A DNA stretch of 40,407 bases from Butyrivibrio sp. CAG:318 (GTDB lineage Bacteria; Bacillota; Clostridia; Lachnospirales; Lachnospiraceae). The position numbers and the translations under genes are program-made. The first letter of the stretch is position 1. Each line of letters begins with the position of its first letter. The DNA lies in NCBI GenBank assembly GCA_000431815.1, contig FR889252.1, forward strand, positions 1 through 40,407, given 5' to 3'. Under the pieces are notes generated by a model. The model had not been told where the DNA came from. It did no database searches and worked only from the letters and a program-made list of their open reading frames with translations. Shown piece after piece: positions 17,030 to 24,619 of this stretch.

Positions 17030-17736
17030 TTGCCTGTACGATTCCGGACGATACCGTACTCTGACATTATCCTGTCAATCATCCTTGATGCGTCGCTCTT
17101 GGTAACCGTATCCATATCGCAAGGTATTGATACATTATACCGCCTGATAAGTGCCGCAAGGTATGATTTCTGTCTTGGCGTAGCCGGTTCCCTCTTAGGG
17201 AGCCTGTACACAAGCTGTACCGGTGCTATTTCCTTACAGGACATTTCACAAAGCTTTCCGTAAATAACGGATGCACTTCCGGCATCATCATATGCCCGGT
17301 GGTGTCTTACATCAATTCCAAAATATCCGCATAATGCCTCCAGACTTTTGCTCGGAATATCCGGCAGTACGGTCTTAGCAAACTTATATGTGTCAATTCC
17401 CATTCTCTCGTATGTAATCGAATGATCGGCGGCGGCTTTCTTGATAAAACTGTAATCAAATATAATGTTATGTCCCAGAAGCGGCAGTCCTTCGGTTATA
17501 CCGACAATGCGCTCTATCAGGCTGTCTATCACAGGTGCATCTTTTACCATATCATCATCGATTCCGGTGATGTCCGTAATTCTGTCCGGAATATGATATC
17601 CCGGATTAACAAGGGTCGATAACATATCCGTGACCGTCCCATTCTCAATTCTTATAGCGCCTACTTCTATTATACTGTCCTTGGCGGGATTAAGTCCTGT
17701 GGTCTCAATATCAAGTGCCACGTATGAATTCAACAT
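17026..17736 (-). CDS. DnaQ-like DEDDh 3'-5' exonuclease
   Basis: About 236 residues. The first 165 form a DEDDh exonuclease like the epsilon proofreading subunit of DNA polymerase III: DIETTGLNP (Asp and Glu, residues 6-14), HNIIFDYSF (Asp), and HHRAYDDA (His and Asp). All five metal and catalytic residues are present. A C-terminal extension (TPRQKSYLAALIRRYNVSIP onward) resembles a small helical module found after such exonucleases in Clostridia. I choose the ATG at 17736 because AAGGAG lies seven bases upstream; a TTG two codons earlier is also open. It is probably a stand-alone exonuclease in DNA or RNA repair, since PolC carries its own proofreading domain in this phylum. Confidence 0.87.
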   Translation of the reverse strand: MLNSYVALDIETTGLNPAKDSIIEVGAIRIENGTVTDMLSTLVNPGYHIPDRITDITGIDDDMVKDAPVIDSLIERIVGITEGLPLLGHNIIFDYSFIKKAAADHSITYERMGIDTYKFAKTVLPDIPSKSLEALCGYFGIDVRHHRAYDDAGSASVIYGKLCEMSCKEIAPVQLVYRLPKREPATPRQKSYLAALIRRYNVSIPCDMDTVTKSDASRMIDRIMSEYGIVRNRTGN

Positions 17737-17787
17737 GCACAATCTCCTTAATGTGTCATAATTACAGTATAACGATTATTTTAACTA

Positions 17788-17816
17788 TTGCAAGAATGTA
17801 TTTCATACTGTAGACT
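17788..17816 (+). promoter_or_regulatory. Candidate promoter of the DUF2752 gene
   Basis: TTGCAA (17788-17793) and TAGACT (17811-17816) are 17 bases apart. The predicted start is 17823, the A of the ATG. No Shine-Dalgarno site is present, so this transcript may be leaderless like that proposed for mutS2. Confidence 0.4.
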
Positions 17817-17822
17817 TAAAAT

Positions 17823-18260
17823 ATGAGCAGAAAATCCTATCTAAACAAATTGATAAATGATAATGACTCCGATGCTGTGGTTTATTGCATCGGTTTAGTT
17901 TCGGTTTTTCTTGTCGCTGCTGTATATTTTATCATACGCATGTCGCATATTATTCCGGACACCGGCTGTGCTTTCAGACGTATTACGGGATTATACTGTC
18001 CGGGATGCGGAGGCACGCGTTCATTTGTTTACCTTATCCACGGTCATATCATAAGATGCCTTGCTTATCACCCATTTGTACCGTATGTATTTACAATTGC
18101 CATTATTTTTTACGTTTCACAGACCGTGCGTTTCATCTCGAAAGACCGTACATGGGCGATGCATCTTGGCATGCCCCTTATTATACCGGGTGCTGCTATC
18201 ATCCTGCTTAACTGGATTGTCAGAAATATTTTTCTCGTTGCGGGGATGAGTCTTTTTTAA
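17823..18260 (+). CDS. DUF2752 family membrane protein
   Basis: A 145-residue membrane protein with the DUF2752 signature: LYCPGCGGTRSFVYL at about residues 58-72, preceded by a cysteine in GCAFRR. Three or four membrane segments are likely (about 20-40, 72-103 including a HPFVPYVF stretch, 114-135). The CPGCGGTR motif next to a membrane helix is the defining trait; the function of the family is not known, and a role in metal or thiol chemistry is only a guess. The ATG lacks a ribosome site and lies where a promoter-derived transcript would begin. It is followed by the tRNA-Gly gene with its own promoter. Confidence 0.82.
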   Translation: MSRKSYLNKLINDNDSDAVVYCIGLVSVFLVAAVYFIIRMSHIIPDTGCAFRRITGLYCPGCGGTRSFVYLIHGHIIRCLAYHPFVPYVFTIAIIFYVSQTVRFISKDRTWAMHLGMPLIIPGAAIILLNWIVRNIFLVAGMSLF

Positions 18261-18267
18261 AAAAAGC

Positions 18268-18296
18268 TTGCAATCTGCCGGTTCATATGATAATAT
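18268..18296 (+). promoter_or_regulatory. Promoter of tRNA-Gly
   Basis: TTGCAA (18268-18273) and TAATAT (18291-18296) are 17 bases apart, placing the start near 18303, about 23 bases before the mature tRNA end. Confidence 0.65.
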
Positions 18297-18325
18297 AGTT
18301 TCTGTTGAAAACATATATCGTACAT

Positions 18326-18396
18326 GCGGGTGTAGTTCAATGGTAGAACACCAGCCTTCCAAGCTGGATACGTGGGTTCGATTCCCATCACCCGCT
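18326..18396 (+). tRNA. tRNA-Gly (anticodon UCC)
   Basis: A 71-base cloverleaf. The acceptor stem GCGGGTG pairs with CACCCGC. The D arm contains GTAGTTCAATGGTAGAAC, and the anticodon stem CCAGC/GCTGG encloses loop CTTCCAA, giving anticodon TCC. The T arm is GTGGG-TTCGATT-CCCAT. Discriminator base T. The 3' CCA is not encoded and would be added by the CCA enzyme. It reads GGA and GGG glycine codons. Confidence 0.97.
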
Positions 18397-18441
18397 TTTG
18401 TTATGTCCGGATTTCTTATTTTCCCATATACAATTATATTG

Positions 18442-18481
18442 CAATAAAAAAGAGCACTAACCATTCTTCGGTCAATGCTCT
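18442..18481. terminator. Bidirectional intrinsic terminator
   Basis: Stem arms AGAGCA (18451-18456) and TGCTCT (18476-18481), extended by partial pairing of the interior, are followed on the minus strand by a run of six T (18445-18450) and on the plus strand by TTTT. It sits between the convergent tRNA-Gly gene and the DUF4190 gene and can serve both. Confidence 0.75.
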
Positions 18482-18504
18482 GTTTTCTTATTATGATTAT
18501 TATT

Positions 18505-19125
18505 TTACCAGTTATAATACGATACCGCAGATGCGCCCGCCATTCCGGCAGCTGCCACCACAAATATTATTATGTAATACACAATACAGATTCCATTGAG
18601 TATAACACCTATGAGACCACATATGAAACCGGCCTTGGACTGTCCGTTATGCACACCGTTATGCGCTTTCTTATACTTACTCGAAAGCACAAGTGCAATT
18701 ATACCGGTAACGATACCGACTCCCCAGCATCCGAGGACGAGACTTATAATACCGCATACAAGTGCACCGACTGATGTTCCGTCATTATTGTTAACCGGAG
18801 CATTATTGTAATTGTACTGTGTATATCCGTTATTATATCCATTCTGTTGATAGCCGTTGTTGTATCCGTTATTATATCCATTCTGGCCGTTCGGCTGCTG
18901 GTATCCATTGTTGTACCCGTTGTTATATCCGTTCTGTGAACTTCCACTATATGACGGATCATTCTGCTGATAAATATTATTGGCAGCACCATTCATCCTC
19001 ATGCGTTCTTCCTGTGATGGTGCCTGATAGCTTCCCGGTCCGGCATTGCCCTGACTGTTCTGCTGTCCGCCCTGATATGTGTAATTAGTGTACTTATCCT
19101 CTTCATTCATATTATTGTTATCCAT
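18505..19125 (-). CDS. DUF4190-type membrane protein with Asn/Gly/Tyr repeat head
   Basis: A 206-residue protein. Residues 1-115 are low-complexity and hydrophilic, rich in Asn, Gln, Gly and Tyr, with NGYNNGYNNGYQQ twice and a further NGYNNGY (about 65-102). Residues 118-147 and 166-195 are two membrane helices around a short basic loop (SSKYKKAHNG), the DUF4190 layout (ALVCGIISLVLG then GFICGLIGVILN). The protein should sit in the membrane with a flexible, possibly self-associating cytoplasmic head. Function unknown. GGAGGT precedes the ATG, and a strong promoter lies at 19170-19198. Confidence 0.85.
   Translation of the reverse strand: MDNNNMNEEDKYTNYTYQGGQQNSQGNAGPGSYQAPSQEERMRMNGAANNIYQQNDPSYSGSSQNGYNNGYNNGYQQPNGQNGYNNGYNNGYQQNGYNNGYTQYNYNNAPVNNNDGTSVGALVCGIISLVLGCWGVGIVTGIIALVLSSKYKKAHNGVHNGQSKAGFICGLIGVILNGICIVYYIIIFVVAAAGMAGASAVSYYNW
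18820..18933 (-). repeat. In-frame tandem repeats coding Asn-Gly-Tyr units
   Basis: Short related units coding NGYNNGY repeat through this part of the DUF4190 gene (residues about 65-102). Synonymous codons vary only slightly, consistent with expansion by slippage. It is coding sequence, not a CRISPR array: units are 12-15 bases with no spacers. Confidence 0.75.
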
Positions 19126-19169
19126 TAATTAAGCTACCTCCTGGTATTCTCGCACACGGCGTTAATAAC

Positions 19170-19198
19170 ATTGTATTATAAGAACACATAATTGTCAA
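19170..19198 (-). promoter_or_regulatory. Promoter of the DUF4190 gene
   Basis: On the minus strand TTGACA (19193-19198) and TACAAT (19170-19175) are 17 bases apart. The -35 box is a perfect consensus. An alternative TATAAT lies five bases closer but at too short a spacing. The predicted start is near 19163. Confidence 0.7.
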
Positions 19199-19226
19199 TG
19201 AGGAACGTTGCATAATAAAATTGGAA

Positions 19227-20450
19227 TCAAGTCCCTGATAATAATATCATTTGTTCCACTTTTTCCTGAATAGCATCCAAATTGTCCTTGTCTACTATCG
19301 CCCATAATATTCTTTTTAGATTTTTACCCTTCAAAATATTAGCCGGAATCGTTGAATAGCTTGCAAATTCCCGGATTAACATCTCACGAATCTCTTTGAC
19401 TTTTGCTCCTTTTTCTCTTCCCTCGTACTGACTTAATTCAAGCATCCTTTCAATTGATAATGCTTTTTTCACATAAGTCCAATCATCGGCATCCAACATC
19501 GACTCATACATCAAACGAATCAAAGATGCTTCACACGCTACGAATTGAGGACTAAATTCAACTTTGCCATTCAAATAAAGTGATTTAAAATCATTAATAT
19601 ACTTTTTTAATTTCGCGTCTTCACCGCTATCAACCATGGAATATCTATACAATTGTTTTCTTACATCAGCGATAATTTCTTGAATATCATATACCGTTTT
19701 TTTTCTATCATACCACTCTTTTTCAGCTCTTTTTAAATATTTCTTACGTACTTCCTTGATATCTAATTCATCAAGGCGATATATCGTCAGCATTACAACA
19801 TCATAGAACTGTTTTACCTGTTCATCCATCCTGTCATCCTGAACCCCAATAGTATTGCAACCTATTGTAGTCAGTTTATCCGCAAAAAGATGACTTACCG
19901 GAAGTAATTGATATTCAAATCCACTTTCCACAGCAAATATATCTTTTCCTGTCTTCCTTGTGTACTCCCAGTCCTCTGATTCCATAATAAATTCTATTTT
20001 TAGTTCCTGCTTATCCACCGCACTTTCTTCTGCATTTCGCTCTTTATAACTCAATACGGATGGAACTTCTACATAGTATGTATGCATTGGTAAATTGGTC
20101 TTTGGATTCTTCGGAATATGCTCTTTAAACAGAAAGAATTCCGTACTTTCTCCTAATTCTTTTGTAATATCATTAAGCGAATTCTGCACCTGCTCATCTG
20201 TACCACAAAATATCATATCGATATCAACACTTGTCCTCTGTGCCTCTATCGGCAAATAGAACTGTGTAGCTGCTCCACCTTTTAAAACTATATGTTCTCC
20301 CAACCGCTTTTGTATTTGAAGAAACAATTCAAGATCCCACAAAAACAGTTCCATCCTTGACATATTTTTAAATCCGTACATTTCCATTCTATTCTGCAAA
20401 TATTCTCTACTAAAAGAAGTTTCATCATGAAATATTTTAGTATAATCCAT
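19227..20450 (-). CDS. abiEii: AbiEii/AbiGii-family nucleotidyltransferase toxin
   Basis: A 407-residue toxin of a type IV toxin-antitoxin and abortive infection system. Family members are nucleotidyltransferases that bind GTP and halt growth, which can stop phage spread. The DUF1814/NTase core is visible: LKGGAATQFYL (Lys57-Gly-Gly), then RTSVDIDMIF with Asp76 and Asp78 as metal ligands, the GGA..RxSxDxD pattern of the family. A further basic patch follows at KELKIEF. The C-terminal 170 residues are helical. The start lies one base after the antitoxin stop, with GGGGAG inside the antitoxin's last codons, so synthesis is coupled. AT-rich codon use unlike the flanking genes suggests horizontal acquisition. 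Confidence 0.88.
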   Translation of the reverse strand: MDYTKIFHDETSFSREYLQNRMEMYGFKNMSRMELFLWDLELFLQIQKRLGEHIVLKGGAATQFYLPIEAQRTSVDIDMIFCGTDEQVQNSLNDITKELGESTEFFLFKEHIPKNPKTNLPMHTYYVEVPSVLSYKERNAEESAVDKQELKIEFIMESEDWEYTRKTGKDIFAVESGFEYQLLPVSHLFADKLTTIGCNTIGVQDDRMDEQVKQFYDVVMLTIYRLDELDIKEVRKKYLKRAEKEWYDRKKTVYDIQEIIADVRKQLYRYSMVDSGEDAKLKKYINDFKSLYLNGKVEFSPQFVACEASLIRLMYESMLDADDWTYVKKALSIERMLELSQYEGREKGAKVKEIREMLIREFASYSTIPANILKGKNLKRILWAIVDKDNLDAIQEKVEQMILLSGT

Positions 20451-20451
20451 T

Positions 20452-21222
20452 CTATTCTCCCCTTCGTAATATCATTGCAAATTGCATTGCTTCTTCTGTG
20501 ATATATGGTGTTTCCACAATAAGTCGTATATCACACTGAAGATTTCTCTTTGTTGAAGCTGCAATTAGTTTCTTTTTGTCAATATTTCCAAGCCTAACCA
20601 AATTTTGATAAACTCTGACAAGTTCCTGCAGGGACAAAGGATATTTATTTCGTGTTATTGAAAAATACAAATCCACAAAAGCTTTTTCTATGGTTGCAAT
20701 GCCATCATTCTGATAGTCAAAATTTTCTGTATCGTATACAATTACCTGTTTCTTTTCTGTTCCGGATAACATAGCATCTTCATATTGCTTACTGACTTCA
20801 GACGGCTTCACAACAGCAAATCCACCATCCAGCAAATAACTGACTATTTCATCATGTGCTGTCTTTTCTATAAATAGTATCATCGGATACTGTTCAGGAA
20901 CATGCTGCATAAATCTTTGCAAAACATCTAATCCTGAGACAAAATACTCAAACCCCAATTCATCAAGAATTTCCTGCACTCTTTTTGTATCTTCTGTTAA
21001 TGCAATCTTAGTCTTGCCTTTCCATTCATTAAATGCATATACGCCTGTGCGCACACGTTTTAAATACCTGGCTTCTACCAGCTTTGATAAATTCCAGTAA
21101 ATAGAAGACCTCTTCATATCCGGAAATATTGCCTGTACATCTTCTATATAGAAAGTGGTTTGTTCTCTTAATTTTTCCTCTATAGCATTATATTTTTTTT
21201 CCAATGCTGACATTTTTTCCAT
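20452..21222 (-). CDS. abiEi: AbiEi-family antitoxin and autorepressor
   Basis: About 256 residues. The N-terminal winged helix (about 5-60; FYIEDVQAIFPDMKRSSIYW) matches the AbiEi antitoxin DNA-binding domain, and the remaining alpha/beta part (YFVSGLDVLQRFMQHVPEQ) fits the AbiEi antitoxin C-terminal domain. Known AbiEi proteins neutralise the toxin and repress their own promoter by binding inverted repeats. I choose the ATG at 21222 because AAAGGTGG lies eight bases upstream; the frame continues 22 codons upstream but without a ribosome site. Two 17-base palindromes lie 62 and 149 bases upstream. Confidence 0.85.
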   Translation of the reverse strand: MEKMSALEKKYNAIEEKLREQTTFYIEDVQAIFPDMKRSSIYWNLSKLVEARYLKRVRTGVYAFNEWKGKTKIALTEDTKRVQEILDELGFEYFVSGLDVLQRFMQHVPEQYPMILFIEKTAHDEIVSYLLDGGFAVVKPSEVSKQYEDAMLSGTEKKQVIVYDTENFDYQNDGIATIEKAFVDLYFSITRNKYPLSLQELVRVYQNLVRLGNIDKKKLIAASTKRNLQCDIRLIVETPYITEEAMQFAMILRRGE

Positions 21223-21284
21223 TTTTTCTACCACCTTTCGTAAACATTCTACCACTACCAGGCGGAACTTGCAATAAAAAAGTC

Positions 21285-21301
21285 GCAAATATCATATTTG
21301 C
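21285..21301. promoter_or_regulatory. Perfect palindrome, candidate AbiEi operator 1
   Basis: GCAAATATCATATTTGC is a perfect 8-base inverted repeat around a single central base. It lies 62 bases upstream of the antitoxin start and is flanked on one side by a poly-T stretch shared with the second copy. Confidence 0.6.
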
Positions 21302-21371
21302 ATTTTTTTCTTTATCTATTTTGATTTTATGGCATTTATCATATTAAAAGTTCACATTCAATAAGATATTC

Positions 21372-21388
21372 GCAAAGTTGAAATTTGC
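21372..21388. promoter_or_regulatory. Second palindrome, candidate AbiEi operator 2
   Basis: GCAAAGTTGAAATTTGC has the same 17-base layout and outer half-sites as the first copy, with one mismatch pair. Both copies are followed by TTTGCATTTTTNTCTTTA-like sequence, so the similarity extends beyond the palindrome. The spacing between copies is 87 bases. Confidence 0.55.
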
Positions 21389-21424
21389 ATTTTTATCTTT
21401 AAATCCAGATAGATTTATATTTAT

Positions 21425-21520
21425 TTACAACATCTCGCCCCTCGGATAGTTGAGCACTTTGTGACATGCTCTAAGTCGACCAAAGCTGGTATCATAAACT
21501 ACTCCTTTTTGTGATTTCAT
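21425..21520 (-). other. Possible 31-codon open frame in the abiE upstream gap
   Basis: A short open frame codes MKSQKGVVYDTSFGRLRACH plus KVLNYPRGEML. A second frame over the same bases starts at an ATG six bases after GGAG but looks less protein-like. The first frame has a native-looking composition but lacks a ribosome site. It may be the C-terminal scrap of a lost gene brought in with the abiE pair. I have no family for it. Confidence 0.25.
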
Positions 21521-21585
21521 TGACTATATTTTTATTTTCTTCAAGCACAACAGCATATATGAGATAACCGCATCTTCAATCAAAA

Positions 21586-21614
21586 AGAACATCCACAATA
21601 ATTATGGATGTTCT
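21586..21614 (-). terminator. Terminator of the acyl-synthase operon
   Basis: A 10-base stem (AGAACATCCA with TGGATGTTCT) with a 9-base loop is followed on the minus strand by TTTTTG. It lies 56 bases past the carboxyltransferase stop and closes the long leftward operon. Confidence 0.85.
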
Positions 21615-21669
21615 CTGTAATCACAGCAATCATTTCATTGTAAAATCAATTTCAGATTTATATAAAATT

Positions 21670-23211
21670 CTACAACGGAATATTTCCGTGTTTCTTGTCC
21701 GGAATACTTTTCTGTTTCTGTTCAAGCATCGCAAATGCGTCAAGAACACGGCTTCTGGTTTCTTCCGGCCTGATAACTTCATCTATATATCCGCGCTCAG
21801 CCGCTATATAAGGATTCATGAATTTGTCCTCATATTCCTTAATCAGCTCCTTGCGTTTGGCCTCAGGGTCTTCGGCCGCATCGATCTGCCTCTTGCCGAT
21901 GATTCCGACTGCGCCCTCGGCTCCCATTACCGCTATTTCCGCAACCGGCCATGAGAATACGAAATCCGCACCCATTCCCTTGCTGTCCATTCCGATATAT
22001 GCTCCGCCAAATGCTTTACGGAGTATTACCGTTACTGTCGGGACAGTTGACTCACTGTATGCGTAGAGAATTTTGGCTCCGTGACGGATAATTCCGCTGT
22101 GCTCCTGCTCTTTGCCCGGAAGAAATGCCGGTACATCAACCAGTGTAAGTATCGGAATGTTAAAGCAGTCGCAGAAACGTATGAAACGTCCTGCCTTGTC
22201 TCCTGCATTATAATCAAGTGAGCCTGCAATATAATCCGGCTGGTTAGCAACAACACCAACTGTTTTGCCTTCCATCTTAATAAAGCCGACAATAATGTTG
22301 CGCGCAAATCCCGACTGTACTTCTATAAATGAATCAAGGTCGGCAAGTTCGTCTATGACCTCATACATATTGTATGATATTTTCATATTCGGAGATACGA
22401 TATCCCGAAGTCTCTTGTGATAATATTTCTTGGCCGGTGCCGCAACAGGCGGTTTCTCAAGATAATTCTCAGGAAGATACTCTAAGAGCTTTCTTACGCC
22501 CATGAGACATGAAGTATCATCATCATACACAAAATGTGCCACTCCGCTCAGATTCATATGCACATCTGCGCCTCCGAGTTCGGCCGTGGTTACAACCTCA
22601 CCGGTTACCTCTTTGATAACCTTCGGACCCGTGATATACATCTGTCCGTTCTGTCTGGTCATAAATATAAAATCGCACAATGCAGGTGCATAACATGCAC
22701 CGCCGGCGCAAGGTCCCATTATTACTGCTATCTGTGGAGCAACTCCTGACATCTGTGTATGTCTTCTGAACATTCCGGCATATCCGTTAAGACTGTCTAT
22801 GCCTTCCTCAATACGGGCTCCACCGCTGTCATTTATCTCAATAAACGGTGCTTTGGCATTCATTGCCATATCCATAACATTAGCAATCTTAAGTGCATGG
22901 TACTCTCCGAGAGCTCCGCCGCCCACAGTAAAATCCTGTGATGAGGCAAAAACAACTCTTCCGTTCACACGGCCGTAGCCGGTGACAACACCGTCTCCCG
23001 GTGTTTTCTTCTTGTCCATGCCAAAGTTGGTTGTACGCGTGGTCATAAGGGTATTAATCTCAACAAATGTTCCTTCGTCAAAAAGAATGTCCAGACGCTC
23101 TCTCGCCGTAAGTTTTCCTCTTTCATGCTGTTTGTCAATTCTTGCCTGACCTCCGCCCATATGCGCTGCTTCGCGTCTGGCATCGAGATCCGCTAATTTC
23201 TCATCCCACAT
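21670..23211 (-). CDS. Biotin-dependent acyl-CoA carboxyltransferase, PccB/MmdA type
   Basis: A 513-residue carboxyltransferase with both crotonase-fold halves in one chain, as in PccB, AccD5 and MmdA. These move CO2 between a biotinyl protein and an acyl-CoA. The N half shows QHERGKLTARERLDILFD, SQDFTVGGGALGEYHALKI, the oxyanion glycine pair in NDSGGARIEEG, and MGPCAGGACYAPALCDF. The C half shows FNIPILTLVDVPAFLPG and FGGAYIGMDSKGMGAD. The usual partners (biotin carboxylase, biotin carrier) are not in the operon and must come from elsewhere. As the last gene of the acyl-synthase operon it probably supplies malonyl- or methylmalonyl-CoA to the neighbouring FabD; the alternative is a sodium-pump decarboxylase subunit. 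AAAGG precedes the ATG. Confidence 0.87.
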   Translation of the reverse strand: MWDEKLADLDARREAAHMGGGQARIDKQHERGKLTARERLDILFDEGTFVEINTLMTTRTTNFGMDKKKTPGDGVVTGYGRVNGRVVFASSQDFTVGGGALGEYHALKIANVMDMAMNAKAPFIEINDSGGARIEEGIDSLNGYAGMFRRHTQMSGVAPQIAVIMGPCAGGACYAPALCDFIFMTRQNGQMYITGPKVIKEVTGEVVTTAELGGADVHMNLSGVAHFVYDDDTSCLMGVRKLLEYLPENYLEKPPVAAPAKKYYHKRLRDIVSPNMKISYNMYEVIDELADLDSFIEVQSGFARNIIVGFIKMEGKTVGVVANQPDYIAGSLDYNAGDKAGRFIRFCDCFNIPILTLVDVPAFLPGKEQEHSGIIRHGAKILYAYSESTVPTVTVILRKAFGGAYIGMDSKGMGADFVFSWPVAEIAVMGAEGAVGIIGKRQIDAAEDPEAKRKELIKEYEDKFMNPYIAAERGYIDEVIRPEETRSRVLDAFAMLEQKQKSIPDKKHGNIPL

Positions 23212-23224
23212 ATGTTCTGCCTTT

Positions 23225-24148
23225 CTATGCTAATGTTTCTAAGTCTTCCACTGTATTAATTGTGATAACTTTCTTACTTCTGTCGATTCTCTTCATGAAT
23301 CCGGCAAGTGTCTTGCCCGGTCCTATCTCATAGAAGTTCTCAACTCCGTCTTCAAGCATTTTTTCCATTGTCTGCTGCCATCTTACCGGCGAATATACCT
23401 GACGCTTGAGTGTATCGCTGATTGATGTATTATCTGTTACAACCTCCGCCGCAACATTGTTAATGTACGCTATCTGAGGATTGTTAAATCTGACATTCTT
23501 AAGTTCAAGCGCAAGCTTATCCCCGGCACCCTTAAGCATAGGTGAATGGAAAGGTCCGCTCACGTTAAGAAGTGTCACAAGCTTGGCTCCGGCTTCCTTA
23601 AGAAGCGGCATCGCGGCTTCAACCGACTCGCGGTAACCCGAAATTACAATCTGTCCCGGGCAGTTATAATTGGCTGCCGACACGACTTTGCCGCTTTCTT
23701 CGGTTATCTTTGCGCAGATATCATCAATTACAGCTGCATCAAGTGCGATTACTGCAGCCATTGTTCCTTTTCCTGCAGGAACTTCATTCTCCATATATAT
23801 GCCACGCTTTCTTACAAGCTTCATGGCATCCGCAAAATCAAGCGCACCGCTCGCAACAAGTGCCGCATATTCGCCGAGACTTAAACCTGCGGTAATATCA
23901 GCTTTGATACCCTTAAGTTCAACTGCCTTAAGGATACAGCATTCAGCCGCAAGCATAGCCGCCTGTGTATACTCTGTTTTGTTAATGAGTTCATTCTCCT
24001 CAAACATAATTGCCTTGAGGTCAAAATCCATAAGCTCATCAGCCTCATCTATTATCTTACGGCACTCCTCGTATTTATCGTAAAAATCCTTGGCCATGCC
24101 GACATACTGTGCTCCCTGTCCGGGAAAAATAAAAGCTGTTTTTGCCAT
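23225..24148 (-). CDS. fabD: Malonyl-CoA:ACP transacylase
   Basis: A 307-residue acyltransferase that loads malonyl from CoA onto ACP. Visible features: FPGQGAQYVGMAKD at the N terminus, the nucleophile serine in GLSLGEYAAL (about residue 90), the arginine that binds the malonyl carboxylate in LVRKRG, the catalytic histidine in SGPFHSPML and the C-terminal ENFYEIGPGKTLAGF. All catalytic residues are present, and GxSLGE rather than GHSLGE is common in Clostridia. The gene has AGGAGG and sits 13 bases before the carboxyltransferase start, matching a step from carboxylation to loading. Confidence 0.93.
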   Translation of the reverse strand: MAKTAFIFPGQGAQYVGMAKDFYDKYEECRKIIDEADELMDFDLKAIMFEENELINKTEYTQAAMLAAECCILKAVELKGIKADITAGLSLGEYAALVASGALDFADAMKLVRKRGIYMENEVPAGKGTMAAVIALDAAVIDDICAKITEESGKVVSAANYNCPGQIVISGYRESVEAAMPLLKEAGAKLVTLLNVSGPFHSPMLKGAGDKLALELKNVRFNNPQIAYINNVAAEVVTDNTSISDTLKRQVYSPVRWQQTMEKMLEDGVENFYEIGPGKTLAGFMKRIDRSKKVITINTVEDLETLA

Positions 24149-24172
24149 TAAAATAATACCTCCTTGCCGTAA

Positions 24173-24619
24173 TCAATTCTCATATATTGCTGATTTATCA
24201 ACGGCTGTAAACATAAGTTCACCTTTACCTCTTACCTTGTCGTCAACACTTATCGTTACCGCAAAAGAGTAGAGTCCCGAAGCACCCATCGTTTTCTTGC
24301 AGTCAATAATCATTGTGTCTCCCGGTATGATAGGTTTGACAAACTTGAAGTCTTTAACTTTAAGGAGAACATATATTGTGTTCTCATCAGTTCCGTCTGC
24401 CTCGATTGCAAGTGAACATGCCTGTGCGGCAGACTCAATTACAAGTACGCCCGGCATTATCGGAGCATCCGGAAAATGTCCCATAAAATACGGTTCATTG
24501 ACCGATACATTTTTGAGAGCCTTTACGGACTCACCCGGTACAACTTCAAGTACTTTTTCAACCATCTGGAAAGGCGGTCTCTGTTTGATTCTCTTGTTAA
24601 TCTCTATAATATTCATCAT
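24173..24619 (-). CDS. fabZ: 3-hydroxyacyl-ACP dehydratase, FabZ type
   Basis: A 148-residue hotdog-fold dehydratase, the usual FabZ length. The catalytic histidine is in FMGHFPDAPIMPGVL and the acidic residue in VIESAAQA. RPPFQMVEKVLEV at the N terminus is also typical. It converts 3-hydroxyacyl-ACP to trans-2-enoyl-ACP. The start overlaps the ketoreductase stop (ATGATGA), so the two reductive-cycle enzymes are coupled. Because no enoyl reductase is encoded in this operon, the product double bond may be kept; that is inference. Confidence 0.92.
   Translation of the reverse strand: MMNIIEINKRIKQRPPFQMVEKVLEVVPGESVKALKNVSVNEPYFMGHFPDAPIMPGVLVIESAAQACSLAIEADGTDENTIYVLLKVKDFKFVKPIIPGDTMIIDCKKTMGASGLYSFAVTISVDDKVRGKGELMFTAVDKSAIYEN

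Noticed and set aside
18117..18563. Leftward 148-codon frame with GDGNRTHVSSLEGWCSTIE
   Set aside because: It is the well-known false translation of the antisense strand of the tRNA-Gly gene, which lies inside it.
18820..18933. Possible CRISPR-like or tandem non-coding repeat
   Set aside because: Units are in frame, 12-15 bases, without spacers, and encode the repeat head of the DUF4190 protein.
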